A stretch of DNA of 64,000 nucleotides from Rhodanobacter sp. ANJX3 (GCF_014200755.1 NZ_JACHCM010000011.1:1-64000); one strand, 5' to 3'. Numbered from the stretch's first letter, positions 35,636 through 51,160 are shown. The notes: a model not told the origin generated them from the sequence alone. Translations and numbers: made by a program.

Positions 35636-36214
35636 TCAACGCAAGGGTTGGGCCAGACAAAGGCGGTTGAGCAGCGGAGCGATCTCTTCCAGCGGCAGGC
35701 AATAGTCGGCCCCCGCTTGTTCCAGCGCGGCTCGGGGCATCGCCGGGGCTTCGGCGCCCTCGGGCGTCTGCACCACGGCCACGCCACCGCGCCGGCGTAT
35801 TCTCGCCAGTCCCTCGGCGCCATCGCTGTTCGCTCCAGTAAGCACCACACCGATCAGATCGCAGGTATAGACGTCGGCCGCGGAATCGAACATGACGTCG
35901 ATCGACGGCCGGGAATAGCGCACCTGATCGTCCACGGAAAGGGCAAAGTGGCGATCGTTCTCCAGCAGCAGGTGATAACCTGCCGGTGCCACATGCACGG
36001 TGCCGCCGATGGCCTGCTGTCGCTCGCGCGCCTCGACAATCGGCAACGTTGAATGACTGGCCAACAATGCGCACAGACCCGACACGTCGGTCGAAGTATG
36101 ACAGCAGATCAGCAGGGTTTGCGTCAGTCGTCGATCGAGTCCGCCAAGTATCACGCGCAGCGCGTGGAGGCTGCCCTGGGAGCATCCGATGGCGATCGCC
36201 TCAGGCGGACGCAT
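35636..36214 (-). CDS. CheB-type methylesterase domain protein (no receiver)
   Basis: 192 aa from ATG 36214, overlapping the end of cheR by 14 bases. It matches the CheB catalytic domain only, without the usual N-terminal receiver. The nucleophile Ser is in IAIGCSQGSLHALRVIL, where the family has GxSxGG; the catalytic His is in LLICCHTSTDVSG, and the Asp is in GVVLTGANSDGAEGL. It would remove methyl or amide groups from glutamates on a signalling protein. No methyl-accepting chemotaxis protein is encoded nearby, so the partner is probably the adjacent hybrid kinase or a remote receptor. Confidence 0.85.
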   Translation of the reverse strand: MRPPEAIAIGCSQGSLHALRVILGGLDRRLTQTLLICCHTSTDVSGLCALLASHSTLPIVEARERQQAIGGTVHVAPAGYHLLLENDRHFALSVDDQVRYSRPSIDVMFDSAADVYTCDLIGVVLTGANSDGAEGLARIRRRGGVAVVQTPEGAEAPAMPRAALEQAGADYCLPLEEIAPLLNRLCLAQPLR

Positions 36215-37070
36215 CGTGCTCACCGGAGGGGGCCTGCAGCTTTCGACGGTAGAGCCGCTGGCTGGCGTCGACGGCGGTGAAATCCGCGGCGGCGGGAGCA
36301 AAATCGAGGCTTTCGCGCAGTCCCAGACACAGGTAGCCGCCACGCACCAGGCTGTCGCGAAACAGCGCGAGCGTGCGATCTTGCAGCGGATTGGAAAAGT
36401 AGATCAGCACGTTGCGGCACAGCACCAGATGCGCCTCGCAAAACACCTTGTCGGTTACGAGGTTGTGATTGGTGAAGGTGATGTTCTTGCGCAGACGTTC
36501 GTGCAGGCGGATGAAGTCGTAGCGTGCGCTGTAGTAGCTGGAAAGCGACTGGCTGCCGCCCGCCTCGATGTAGTTGCGCGACCACAGCTGCGCATCCTTG
36601 GCCGGGTAGATGCCTTCGTGCGCGCGCTTGAGCGCCGCGGGATTGAAGTCGGTGGCGAAGATGTGGCTGCGCTCGTAAAGGCCGGCTTCTTCCAGCAGAA
36701 TTGCCAGCGAATAGACTTCCTGACCATAGGCGCAGCCGGCCTGCCACACATTGATGCGCGGGTAGGAGGCCAGCAGCGGCAGCACCTGTTCGCGCAGCGC
36801 GCGGAACATCAGCGGATCGCGAAACATCTCCGATACCGGCACCGAAAGCCCTTCGATCACCTGGGTGACGAAATCCGCCTTGTGCAGCAGTCGCGCGGTC
36901 AGCGCGCTGATGCTGTCGCAGTGATGCACGTGCATCAGCTGGCGCACGCGCCGGGTCAGCGAGGCCGGCGCGTACTGGCTGAAGTCGAAGCCGTAGCGGC
37001 GTTTGAGCGCCGATACGAACAGATCCACCTCGATCCGTTCCAGTTCGATATCAGGCAGCGGTGTCGACAT
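36201..37070 (-). CDS. CheR-type protein-glutamate methyltransferase
   Basis: 289 aa. The N-terminal helical domain (FVSALKRRYGFDFSQYAPAS) is followed by the SAM-binding domain with VWQAGCAYGQEVYSLAILLE (the usual GCSTGEE region), ATDFNPAALKRAHEGIY and LVLCRNVLIYFSNPLQDRTL. CheR methylates receptor glutamates using SAM. The gene starts six bases after the hybrid kinase stop and overlaps cheB, so the set is one operon. GCAYGQE differs slightly from the classical motif but keeps the Gly and acidic residues. Confidence 0.93.
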   Translation of the reverse strand: MSTPLPDIELERIEVDLFVSALKRRYGFDFSQYAPASLTRRVRQLMHVHHCDSISALTARLLHKADFVTQVIEGLSVPVSEMFRDPLMFRALREQVLPLLASYPRINVWQAGCAYGQEVYSLAILLEEAGLYERSHIFATDFNPAALKRAHEGIYPAKDAQLWSRNYIEAGGSQSLSSYYSARYDFIRLHERLRKNITFTNHNLVTDKVFCEAHLVLCRNVLIYFSNPLQDRTLALFRDSLVRGGYLCLGLRESLDFAPAAADFTAVDASQRLYRRKLQAPSGEHDASA

Positions 37071-37076
37071 GCGTGC

Positions 37077-40787
<3,711 letters not shown>

Positions 40788-40871
40788 CGGACGATGGGCC
40801 ACGCAACAGAGTAGCCGTTGTCGCCGTTATGCCATAGCGGCGCGCTCTCGCCAGCTGTGTATGACAATAAG

Positions 40872-41771
40872 TCAGCGATGGCGTCGGAAAGGTACGATCG
40901 AACCGCGACGTAGCGCCACCGTCGCCAGGGCTGCGGTGAGCAGCGAGCACATCAGCAGCGCCACCACCGACGCTTCGGCGCCGAAAACGCCGCCGCTGAG
41001 CCACGCCGGGCCTATGCGATGGGAGACCAGCCAGCCATCGACCGTGCTACCGGAAACCGGGATGCCGTAGACCGTGCCCTGCATGATGTTCCATCCGGCA
41101 TGCAGGCCCATGCATGCCCATAGCGAGCGGGTGACGTGGTACAGCAGGGCCAGCATCACCCCGGCTTCGACGGCGATGGCTGCCGAACTCCACAGCGTGG
41201 CACCCGGGTTGAAGCTATGCGCGCCGCCGAAAAACAGCGCCGAGACCGCAACGGCGATCCACGTGCCACAGCCTTCCTCCATGCTGCGAAACAGCACGCC
41301 GCGCATCACGATTTCCTCGCCGATGCCGGCGCCAACGCCGGCTACCAGCAGCTGCGGCAGCCAGTTCACCTGCGGATTGGTGCCGGTCACGTGATAGACG
41401 CCGAGCAGCCACAGCGCGCCGACGATGGTCGTGAACAGTGCCGCCCCCGTCACCAGGCCACCGACGCCGAAAGTGGGCAAAGTCGCCAGCGACCATTCAC
41501 GCATGCGCCGCCGCTCGATCCGCTTGACCAGAACGAGATAGGCGATGACTGTCGGCAACAGTTGCAGGCTCAGCGTGACCAGCGCCAGTTTCAACGGCGA
41601 CGCGGTTTTCGGGGTCCAGCCAAGCATCCCCAGCGCGAGGTGAATGACGACGCCGACGCCGAGCAGCATCGCCGCGAAGAAGGCGATTCGCGCTGCCGCC
41701 GAAAACACCAGCCAGCGCTGCCAGCGCGGCGCATCGGGCGGGGTGACGAAGGCGAGCGAAGCGGCTTGCAT
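40872..41771 (-). CDS. CPBP-family intramembrane metalloprotease
   Basis: 299 aa with about eight hydrophobic segments. The ABI/CPBP motifs are present: GIGEEIVMRGVLFRSME (EExxxR), then FFGGAHSFNPG (FxxxH-like) and a last His/Asn region in CMGLHAGWNIMQGTVYG. Family members cut prenylated or peptide substrates in the membrane or act in bacteriocin immunity. No bacteriocin gene is adjacent, and the substrate is unknown. Confidence 0.88.
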   Translation of the reverse strand: MQAASLAFVTPPDAPRWQRWLVFSAAARIAFFAAMLLGVGVVIHLALGMLGWTPKTASPLKLALVTLSLQLLPTVIAYLVLVKRIERRRMREWSLATLPTFGVGGLVTGAALFTTIVGALWLLGVYHVTGTNPQVNWLPQLLVAGVGAGIGEEIVMRGVLFRSMEEGCGTWIAVAVSALFFGGAHSFNPGATLWSSAAIAVEAGVMLALLYHVTRSLWACMGLHAGWNIMQGTVYGIPVSGSTVDGWLVSHRIGPAWLSGGVFGAEASVVALLMCSLLTAALATVALRRGSIVPFRRHR

Positions 41772-41858
41772 GGCAATTCCCGGTGATGGTCGTTACGTCG
41801 CTCGAACGTCCGCCGCGCGGGCTTTGTCTGCAACTTTGCCGCAGATCAACCGCAGCGC

Positions 41859-43460
41859 TTAGGCAACCACCGACGCGGCGTGCTCGCGCGTATTGACAAA
41901 ACGCACCTGCGGCCAGCGCTCCTGTGCCAGCTGCAGGTTGACGCGCGTCGGCGCGATGTAGACCAGCTCGCCGGCGCCGTCGATGGCGAGGTTCATCGCG
42001 TTCTTCTCGCGGAATTCGGCCAGCACCTTTTCGTCGTCGCAGTGCACCCAGCGCGCGGTGGTGACGGTGACCGGTTCGAAGCTGGCGTCGACGTTGTATT
42101 CGTCTTTCAGCCGATACGCCACCACATCGAACTGCAGCACGCCCACCGCACCCAGGATCAGGTCGTTGCTCATCAGCGGCCGGAAGAACTGGGTGGCGCC
42201 TTCCTCGCTGAGCTGGGCCAGACCTTTCTGCAGCGCCTTCATCTTCAGCGGATCGCGCAGGCGCGCGCGGCGAAAAAGCTCCGGCGCAAAGTTCGGGATG
42301 CCGGTGAAGTTGACCGACTCGCCTTCGGTGAACGTGTCGCCGATGGTGATGGTGCCATGGTTGTGCAGGCCGATCACGTCGCCGGGGTAGGCGGTTTCGA
42401 CGATCTCGCGGTCGCTGGCCATGAAGGTCAGCGCGTTGGCGATGCGAACCTCCTTGTTGGTGCGGGTCTGCATCATTTTCATGCCGGCGGTATAGGTGCC
42501 CGAGCAGACGCGCATGAAGGCGACGCGATCGCGGTGCGCTGGATCCATGTTCGCCTGGATCTTGAAGACGAAGCCGCTGAGTTTTTCCTCCTCCGGCTCG
42601 ACCTCGCGCGTGAGCGTGGCGCGCGGGCGTGGCGAGGGTGCGTTCTCGACGAAGAAATCCAGCAGCAGCTGCACGCCGAAATTGTTCACTGCCGAGCCGA
42701 AAAACACCGGTGTCTGCCGACCGGCGAGATATTCGTCCATATCGAACGAAGGCGCGGCGCCTTGCACCAGTTCGAGCTCGTCGCGCAGCTCGCGCATCGC
42801 CTCGTCGCCGATCTTTTCCAGCAGGCCGGGTGCGTCGAGGCCTTTGAAGATGGTCGAGTCCTGGCGGGTGAAATTCTTGCCCGGCTCGAACACGTGAACT
42901 TCGTCCAGCAGCAGGTGATATACGCCCTTCAGGCGCTTGCCCATGCCGATCGGCCAGGTCAGCGGCGCGCAGGCGATGCCCAGCACCGATTCCACTTCGT
43001 CCAGCAGTTCGATCGGCGAGCGGCCTTCGCGGTCGAGCTTGTTGATGAAGGTCATGATCGGTGTGTCGCGCAGCCGGCAGACCTCCATCAGCTTGATCGT
43101 GCGTTCTTCCACGCCCTTGGCGCAGTCGATCACCATCAGTGCCGAATCCACCGCGGTCAGCACGCGATAGGTGTCTTCGGAAAAGTCCGCATGGCCCGGC
43201 GTATCAAGCAGGTTGACGATCTTGCCCTCGTATGGAAATTGCATCACCGACGAGGTCACCGAAATGCCGCGCTCTTTTTCCAGGGCCATCCAGTCCGACG
43301 TGGCGTGGCGTGCGGCCTTGCGGCCCTTGACCGAGCCGGCCATCTGGATCGCGCCGCCGAACAGCAGCAGCTTTTCCGTCAGCGTGGTCTTGCCCGCGTC
43401 AGGATGGCTGACGATGGCAAACGTGCGGCGGCGGCGGGTTTCTTGAAGATGCGAAGACAT
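41859..43460 (-). CDS. prfC: Peptide chain release factor 3
   Basis: 533 aa, close to E. coli RF3 (529). This GTPase removes RF1 and RF2 from the ribosome after termination. G-motifs are [20 protein letters not shown] (P-loop), [16 protein letters not shown] (G3) and [14 protein letters not shown] (G4), with the RF3-specific [20 protein letters not shown] between. The C-terminal half has [20 protein letters not shown], typical of RF3. It is a single gene converging with nothing close; a palindromic repeat lies just upstream. Confidence 0.97.
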   Translation of the reverse strand: MSSHLQETRRRRTFAIVSHPDAGKTTLTEKLLLFGGAIQMAGSVKGRKAARHATSDWMALEKERGISVTSSVMQFPYEGKIVNLLDTPGHADFSEDTYRVLTAVDSALMVIDCAKGVEERTIKLMEVCRLRDTPIMTFINKLDREGRSPIELLDEVESVLGIACAPLTWPIGMGKRLKGVYHLLLDEVHVFEPGKNFTRQDSTIFKGLDAPGLLEKIGDEAMRELRDELELVQGAAPSFDMDEYLAGRQTPVFFGSAVNNFGVQLLLDFFVENAPSPRPRATLTREVEPEEEKLSGFVFKIQANMDPAHRDRVAFMRVCSGTYTAGMKMMQTRTNKEVRIANALTFMASDREIVETAYPGDVIGLHNHGTITIGDTFTEGESVNFTGIPNFAPELFRRARLRDPLKMKALQKGLAQLSEEGATQFFRPLMSNDLILGAVGVLQFDVVAYRLKDEYNVDASFEPVTVTTARWVHCDDEKVLAEFREKNAMNLAIDGAGELVYIAPTRVNLQLAQERWPQVRFVNTREHAASVVA

Positions 43461-43527
43461 GCGGGCGGGTCGGCTGGAGCGTCAACCCGTAATGATACCG
43501 CGGATCGGCCGCGCGCCCGTTCCGCTC

Positions 43528-43608
43528 GTAGGTTGGCGGTGAGCGCAGCGAACCCCAACGTGACGGAATATACGGCGTTGGGGTTCGCTGTGGTCATCGC
43601 CAACCTAC
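43528..43608. repeat. REP-like palindromic element
   Basis: An 81-base imperfect palindrome. It opens with GTAGGTTGGCGGTGAGCGCA and, after a GCGAACCCCAACG segment, returns through CGTTGGGGTTCGC and a divergent stretch to CGCCAACCTAC. The same ends bound a second element at 59575-59729. It occupies the gap between prfC (leftward, start at 43460) and the 3' end of the TonB-dependent receptor gene. The GTAGGTTGG...GAGCGCAGCGAA...CCCAAC pattern is a familiar dispersed intergenic palindrome type in proteobacteria. Confidence 0.85.
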
Positions 43609-43652
43609 GTGGGCAACGTGTTATTCGGCGGCGTTGATGGCACAAATCCACC

Positions 43653-46616
43653 TCACAACTTGTAATTTACGCCGAACAGTACCGTGCGCCCGTAGGTGTC
43701 GTATTCGAGCGGGCTGGACAGGGAAACGCCGTTAGGCAGGTTTGAAACCTGCACGGTGGTGTCCGGAGTGTTGGTGAGGTTGTTGACCTGCAGCAGCAGT
43801 GACAGGCCGCTCCAGCGGCCTTCGGTGAAGTCGTAGCCGAGCTGCAAGTCGGTTTGCTTGTTGGGCAGGATCTTCGTGTAGCCAAGCTGGTCGAACAGCG
43901 CCACAGCTTCGCCGGTGAACGACGACCGGTATCGCTCGGCAATGCGCACGGAGAATCCATGTTTTTCGTAATACAGCTGCAGGTTGGCCACCTTGCGCGA
44001 CAGGCCTGGCAGGGTGCTCGGGCTGCCGGGAATGGACGAGATCGCGTTGGTGGGAATGGAGCTGTTTGTGAGCGAGAAGTTGGCCTGCGCCCCAAAACCA
44101 TCCAGCGCATGCGCGATCAGACCGCCTTCCAGCGCGCCGGATAATTCCAGCCCCTGCATGCGCCCACCGGTGCCGTTTTCCGGTCGGGTGAACGCGCCGA
44201 AATTGCTGGTCGGCGTGAGCGTGGGAGTGTCGTTGACGTAGTTGGAAAAGTCGTAATTCAGCGTGGTCTGGTTGTAGATGTAGTTGAGGAGATTCTTGTT
44301 GAACACCGCTACCGCCACGTAGCTGGACGTGCCGAAGTATTTTTCCCACGACAGGTCGGTGCCGACCGCGATATACGGCAGCAGCTTCGGGTTGCCGCCG
44401 CTTCCGGACCACAGCACCTGACCCGTGCCGGGGCCGTCGGTTACAACGGCTACGCCCGCCGACGTGGCCACCTTCTCGTCGTCGATGCGACCGCGCGCCA
44501 TCGTCTTGGCCAGGCCAAATCGCAGGTATTGCTGATCGCCTAGCTCGGCGACCAGGTTCAGGCTGGGAAGCGCCTTGGTATAACTGGCCCCGCCATCGAT
44601 GCGGCCGACCAGGGTGTCGCCATCGGTCTGCAGCGCTTCCGACGACTGGTCGGTATGCACGACCTGCACACCGGCGTTGCCGCGCAGCGGGATACTTCCC
44701 AGCGAGGTGTCGATGTTGAATTTGAGGTAGCCCAGCGGCACCTTTTCTTCCACCGAGTAGTTGCGGCTGAAGTCGCCCTGGCCGTTGCGCTGGGTCAGAT
44801 AAAACTGGCTGCCCAGCGCGTCGAGCACGTTGTAGTTGAGGATGCCGGGTATGCCGCCGTAGCCCAGCGACGTGGGGCCCAGCAGATAAGCCGGGTCGAT
44901 CGGCACGCTGAAGTTGTGGTTGTAAGTGGCGTCATCGGAACCGTTGCCGTTGAGCCACGCGAAAAACACATTGGCCTGCTTCACCTTGATGCGATCGGAG
45001 TAGTCCACGCCGAGATTCATGCTGTCGAAGATCCAGCCGAGCTGTCGCGTGGCTTCGAGGCGGATGGCCTTGATCGAATCCTTCTGCTGATCAAACTCCT
45101 CGCGGCCGTTGTAGCCGTAATTGTCCGGATCGGTGAACACCACCGTGCCGGGGGCGGCCAGATTCACCGCCGGACGAAAATCCGGATAGCCGTTGTCGGC
45201 CGGCGTGTTGAAGTCCACGCTGGTGAACGCGCCGTCCGGCAGGCCGGCGAACAGGTAGGCATCCTGCAGTTTTTTCTTGGCGCTGGAATAGGAGAGATCG
45301 GCCGTGCCGGACCAGTCGCCGCCGAACTCGAACTGGTTGTTCCAGCCGGCGGAGAAGAGCTTGTCGCGTTCCTTGGTGTAGTCGTTCTGCAGAATCGGCG
45401 CGATGTTGGTCATCGAGCCCGAGGTGACGACAGGATAAGGTTGCGCCTGCGTCAATCCGACGTTGCTGTAGCTGTGTGGGACAGTGTCGTACGGGCTGCT
45501 CGACCACTGCGCGTCATTGCTGTAAGTGCGTTGGCGGAAGGCGGAGTAGTAAAGATCCAGCGTGGAGTGGTATGCCTTGCTCGGCGCCCATTCAAGTACC
45601 GTTATCAACCCGTTGCGTTGCTGGCTCTCTGACTTGGCACGCAGGGCCATGCCTTCCTGCGACAGCACGTTGTCCGGTATGCCTGGCGTATGCGGGTAGT
45701 TGTAGTTCTGCTCAATGCCGGCGGGGCCGTTGTCGACGCTCCAGTACCAAGCCTGATACTGCTTTTCCTGGATCGGCGAATCGAGCTGCGCGAATCCCAC
45801 GGCAACGCCGAGCGTGTGGTCGAAAAACTGGTCGATGTAGGAGAAGCTGGCCCGATGCCCCGTATCGCCGACGCCGCTGCCTGGATTGAGGTTGCCGTTG
45901 GAGGTGGACTCACCGCGAAGGTTCGCCGAAATGGTCCGGTTCGGCAGGTCCAGCGGTTTGATCGTGTGCAGATCGACGGTGCCGGACAGGCCCTGGCCGA
46001 TCAGGCTGGCGTCGGGCGTCTTATAGACGGCCACGCCGCTGATCAGCTCGGATGGATACTGGTCGTATTCCACGCCGCGGTTTTCGCCGATGGTGGCCTG
46101 CTCGCGTCCGTTGAGCGTGGTGCCGGCAAAGTCGGGCGACAGGCCGCGAATCGAGATCTGGTTGGCGCGACCGTCGACGCGCTGCGTGGCCAAGCCGGGC
46201 AGGCGGGCGAGACTTTCGGCAATGCTGGAATCAGGCAGCTTGCCGATATCTTCCGCCGAGATCGCTTCGATGATGTCATCGGAAAACTGCTTGGCCTTGA
46301 TCGAATTCTCGATGCTGGCCCGAATGCCGGTGACCACGACAGTGTCCAGCGTGCTGGCCAAGTCCTCTGGTTTGGCGGCGGGCTTGACCGGTTTTGCCGC
46401 TGCCGTTTTAGTGTCCTTGGCGTCTTTATTTGCGGTCGCCGCAGCAGGCTTCGGGTCCTGGCGGCCTTGCGCTGTCGCCGCTGAATCCTGCGCCGAGACG
46501 GCCTGGTTGGCCGCGGCCATCAGCAAAGCCAGCGCGCATGTGCTGGCGGCGAGCCTCTGGCGTCGGCCCTGCGGTGCCCGCGTGTGTGCGAACGGCGTCC
46601 GCCTAAAATCGTTCAT
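43653..46616 (-). CDS. TonB-dependent outer membrane receptor
   Basis: 987 aa. A twin-basic N-terminus and hydrophobic stretch (LAASTCALALLMAAANQAVSA) form the signal peptide. A Lys/Ala/Pro-rich linker follows (about residues 45-80). The plug domain begins TVVVTGIRASIENSIKAKQF, with EAISAEDIGKLPDSSIAESL and ISIRGLSPDFAGTTLNGREQ. The beta-barrel fills the rest and ends YGRTVLFGVNYKL. This is the long class common in Caulobacter and Xanthomonas, often for plant glycans, but the ligand cannot be read here. No transporter or glycoside hydrolase is adjacent. A TonB-like gene lies at 14.5 kb. Confidence 0.93.
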   Translation of the reverse strand: MNDFRRTPFAHTRAPQGRRQRLAASTCALALLMAAANQAVSAQDSAATAQGRQDPKPAAATANKDAKDTKTAAAKPVKPAAKPEDLASTLDTVVVTGIRASIENSIKAKQFSDDIIEAISAEDIGKLPDSSIAESLARLPGLATQRVDGRANQISIRGLSPDFAGTTLNGREQATIGENRGVEYDQYPSELISGVAVYKTPDASLIGQGLSGTVDLHTIKPLDLPNRTISANLRGESTSNGNLNPGSGVGDTGHRASFSYIDQFFDHTLGVAVGFAQLDSPIQEKQYQAWYWSVDNGPAGIEQNYNYPHTPGIPDNVLSQEGMALRAKSESQQRNGLITVLEWAPSKAYHSTLDLYYSAFRQRTYSNDAQWSSSPYDTVPHSYSNVGLTQAQPYPVVTSGSMTNIAPILQNDYTKERDKLFSAGWNNQFEFGGDWSGTADLSYSSAKKKLQDAYLFAGLPDGAFTSVDFNTPADNGYPDFRPAVNLAAPGTVVFTDPDNYGYNGREEFDQQKDSIKAIRLEATRQLGWIFDSMNLGVDYSDRIKVKQANVFFAWLNGNGSDDATYNHNFSVPIDPAYLLGPTSLGYGGIPGILNYNVLDALGSQFYLTQRNGQGDFSRNYSVEEKVPLGYLKFNIDTSLGSIPLRGNAGVQVVHTDQSSEALQTDGDTLVGRIDGGASYTKALPSLNLVAELGDQQYLRFGLAKTMARGRIDDEKVATSAGVAVVTDGPGTGQVLWSGSGGNPKLLPYIAVGTDLSWEKYFGTSSYVAVAVFNKNLLNYIYNQTTLNYDFSNYVNDTPTLTPTSNFGAFTRPENGTGGRMQGLELSGALEGGLIAHALDGFGAQANFSLTNSSIPTNAISSIPGSPSTLPGLSRKVANLQLYYEKHGFSVRIAERYRSSFTGEAVALFDQLGYTKILPNKQTDLQLGYDFTEGRWSGLSLLLQVNNLTNTPDTTVQVSNLPNGVSLSSPLEYDTYGRTVLFGVNYKL

Positions 46617-46927
46617 GCAGCTTCCCTACCCTGGAATACATCGCGCCATCACTTGGCGTCCTTTTTTGAGCCGCTACCCGACGGCGCCGGCAATATGCCG
46701 GTGAGGTCGTAGGTTTCGTGTCCCCTTCGCCGAGCATGAACGAAAGAAATTGCCGCTGTCATCATGCGATGCAGCACCGACAAGAGCAGACCCCGGTGCC
46801 GCGCCCAAAGTTTTAATCATTCCAGGTGTCGCATCACGTCGACCGCGGTCAAAAAAACCCGAGGATCGCTCCCCGGGTTCTTTGATTTCGCGCTGACGGT
46901 GAGGGCAGCGCGCTATGAAAGCGAAGC
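46617..46927 (-). other. Intergenic region between the EF-G paralogue and the TonB-dependent receptor
   Basis: 311 bases. The right end holds the terminator of the EF-G gene (46851-46879), and the remainder must hold the receptor promoter. No convincing small gene, operator or riboswitch was seen. Confidence 0.5.
46851..46879 (-). terminator. Intrinsic terminator after the EF-G paralogue
   Basis: On the minus strand AACCCGGGG pairs with CCTCGGGTT (one mismatch) over a six-base loop and runs into seven T. It lies 49 bases beyond the gene's stop. Confidence 0.85.
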
Positions 46928-49057
<2,130 letters not shown>

Positions 49058-49400
49058 GACCTGGTTTCCGAAATGTCGAGCGTGGTTGGATGAGTAATCG
49101 TTGGGTATATAACGTCGATCGGCGGGCCGCACGGGGCCGTCCGCCTTGCGGCCGCGCTTCATAGGGCGTGCCTTGAACCCGGTTCAAAGGCATCGCCGGC
49201 GAAGATCGGCAGCGGCTAACTCATGATTTTAGCGTGTTTTCGGGTCCGAGTTGTGATTCGGCCGATTTTCATGCGCACCCGCACTCGCCGCGCCGTGCTG
49301 GGGCAGGGTTTGCGGCTCGCGATGAGCGCCGTCGGTTGGGTGGAATAGGGGCTTCGTCAGCCCTGAATGGCTGTCCGAGAACCCGGGGTGGCGTGGTGGT
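49058..49400 (-). other. Intergenic region upstream of the EF-G paralogue
   Basis: 343 bases between the 3' end of the LysR gene and the EF-G start, both leftward. It should carry the EF-G promoter; TAAAAT on the minus strand near 49210 is a possible -10. No gene or repeat was recognised. Confidence 0.45.
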
Positions 49401-50429
49401 TTACCGCTGCGACCCGCGCGCCGGAAACGGCACGACCTGGGCCGATGCCGATCCGGGCTGATGCCAGTACGGCGTAGCTGGCCACTGGCCGTCAAAATTG
49501 ACGCCGCTGGTCAGCGCCTGGCCGACCTGGCCCCGGTCCAGATGCGGCGCGAACTGCGCCACGAACTCCAGCGCTTGCTCGCGCAGCGGACTCTCACGCC
49601 GCAGCACGATCCAGGTAGTGCAGGTCGGGAACAGGTGATCGGCCGGCAGCGCGCGCAGGTGCTCCGCGTCCGACGGCTGCAGCGCCATCTCGGCCAGAAT
49701 GCCTACACCCATGCCGGCGTGGACGTAGGTTTTGATCAGGTCGGCGTCGCCGGCGGTCATGGCGATCTGCGGGTGCAGGCCCGCCGTCTCGAAGATCTGC
49801 CGCAGCGACGAATCCGCTTTCAGCGACGAGTCGTAGCTGATCAGCGGCACGCCGGCCAGTTCCGCCAGGGTCAACGGCCGCGTCAGCTGGGCAAAGGCGT
49901 GTTCGCGCGGCACCAGGGCGACGCGATGCCAGCGGTAGGCCGGCAGCGCCAGGCCGTTGGTTTTCGGCGGCCCGCCCGACGTGCTGACGATGGCGATATC
50001 GGCGCCGTCGCTGTCCAGCACGTCGAGCAGCAGGGCATCGGCCGTCGGCTGAAGGTGCACGCTCAGGTTGGGAAAGCGCTGGCTCAGCGCGCCGATCGTT
50101 GCAGGCAGGGCGAAGCGCGCCTGGGTGTGCGTAGTGGCGATGCGCAGCATGGTGCGCGTCACCCCATGCATGGTGGCGACCACCGAGCGGATCGAATCCA
50201 CTTCGGCAAGGATCATGCGGGCGCTTTCCAGCACGCGGCCACCGACATGGGTCAGGCTTTCCAGGTTGCGCCCGCGCCGGTTGAACATCGGAAAGCCGAG
50301 TTCTTCCTCCAGGTGACGCAGGTGCTTGCTCAGCCCGGGCTGGGTGGCATGCACGCGCTCGGCAGCGAGGGAGATATTGAGTCCGCAATCGACGATCGCG
50401 ACGAGGTGGCGCAGCTGGGTCAGGGTCAT
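49401..50429 (-). CDS. CysB-like LysR-family transcriptional regulator
   Basis: 342 aa from ATG 50429. The N-terminal winged helix begins MTLTQLRHLVAIVDCGLNIS, then LAAERVHATQPGLSKHLRHL and EELGFPMFNRRGRNLESLT, closely like CysB and Cbl, which activate sulfate assimilation and sense acetylserine or APS. The substrate domain has TTHTQARFALPATIGALSQR, also CysB-like. It is transcribed alone. A MetJ-type site overlaps its predicted -10, 171-181 bases upstream, suggesting control by methionine or SAM status. Likely targets include cysD-cysNC in this window. Confidence 0.85.
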   Translation of the reverse strand: MTLTQLRHLVAIVDCGLNISLAAERVHATQPGLSKHLRHLEEELGFPMFNRRGRNLESLTHVGGRVLESARMILAEVDSIRSVVATMHGVTRTMLRIATTHTQARFALPATIGALSQRFPNLSVHLQPTADALLLDVLDSDGADIAIVSTSGGPPKTNGLALPAYRWHRVALVPREHAFAQLTRPLTLAELAGVPLISYDSSLKADSSLRQIFETAGLHPQIAMTAGDADLIKTYVHAGMGVGILAEMALQPSDAEHLRALPADHLFPTCTTWIVLRRESPLREQALEFVAQFAPHLDRGQVGQALTSGVNFDGQWPATPYWHQPGSASAQVVPFPARGSQR

Positions 50430-50594
50430 GGCTTGTTCGCAATGCGTGTTGGGGGCTGGCTGGGATCCGGTTGAGGAGAAGACGCTACCCCCGCGAACAT
50501 CGCCCGTTCTTGCCGCATGGCGAACCAGTGCAAAGCGCGCCGCTAGCCCCGGCGGGAGCCACAAAGATGTTGGGCTGCACAATAAATGTCATAT

Positions 50595-50629
50595 GGACGT
50601 CTATACATCCATAATGAATGACGAGTCAA
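50595..50629 (-). promoter_or_regulatory. Predicted promoter of the CysB-like gene overlapped by a MetJ-type site
   Basis: On the minus strand TTGACT (50629-50624) and TATAGA (50605-50600) are spaced by 18 bases, a good sigma-70 promoter. The octamers GGACGTCT (50595-50602, 7/8 to the MetJ box) and ATACATCC (50603-50610, 5/8) are adjacent and cover the -10. The 20-base context ATGGACGTCTATACATCCAT closely resembles the site before metJ. The nearest leftward gene is the CysB-like regulator. Confidence 0.65.
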
Positions 50630-50680
50630 GCGCGCATTTCATGCCGGTCGCGGATAATCGCGCCAGCAAGTAGCCGGAAT

Positions 50681-51160
50681 CTATGGTGGCGACGTCACGT
50701 ATTCGTGCTTCGTGCCCGTATGCGCATCGAAGATTTGCCGATGCTGCCGGTACGACCAGTGATCGCTGCGTCGGTAGTAACCGGCGACCCATGTCTGAAG
50801 TTTTTCCAGCATCGCATCCTGTGCTTCCTTCGAGGCGTACTTGTGCGGTTCCCACGGGCGCCGCCGGTTGTTGGCCAGACAGGTCTGGAGCCCCGGATTG
50901 AGAAACACCAGCCGGTCGCAGCGCATCGCTGCAGCCGATACGAGCTCTCCGTAGCAGCCTTCGATGACCCAGCGCGAATGAGCATCGAGGAAAGCTTTCA
51001 GTGAGCGATCAATCGCGGTGGACGAACGCGGCACGGCGATCTGTCCGGGCTCCCATACGATCGTGTCCAGATCCAGATGAGCCAGCGCGTGCTGCTTGGC
51101 CATCGCCTTCGCGTACGTGCTTTTGCCGGAGCCGGAATTGCCGAAGATCAGAATTTTCAT
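50681..51160 (-). CDS. Small P-loop kinase (FlaR/adenylate kinase-like)
   Basis: 159 aa. The Walker A motif is ILIFGNSGSGKSTYAKAMA (about residues 3-21), and LAHLDLDTIVWEPGQIAVPR and SRWVIEGCYGELVSAAAMRC follow, as in the group of small NTPases annotated as topology modulation protein or shikimate kinase-like. The phosphate acceptor is unknown. It overlaps the preceding membrane-protein gene by four bases (ATGA), so the two are coupled. Confidence 0.8.
   Translation of the reverse strand: MKILIFGNSGSGKSTYAKAMAKQHALAHLDLDTIVWEPGQIAVPRSSTAIDRSLKAFLDAHSRWVIEGCYGELVSAAAMRCDRLVFLNPGLQTCLANNRRRPWEPHKYASKEAQDAMLEKLQTWVAGYYRRSDHWSYRQHRQIFDAHTGTKHEYVTSPP

Noticed and set aside
36214..36343. Longer CheB start giving 43 extra N-terminal residues
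   Set aside because: The extra part overlaps cheR coding sequence, is Pro/Ser-rich and does not resemble a receiver domain; the ATG at 36214 fits the family start.
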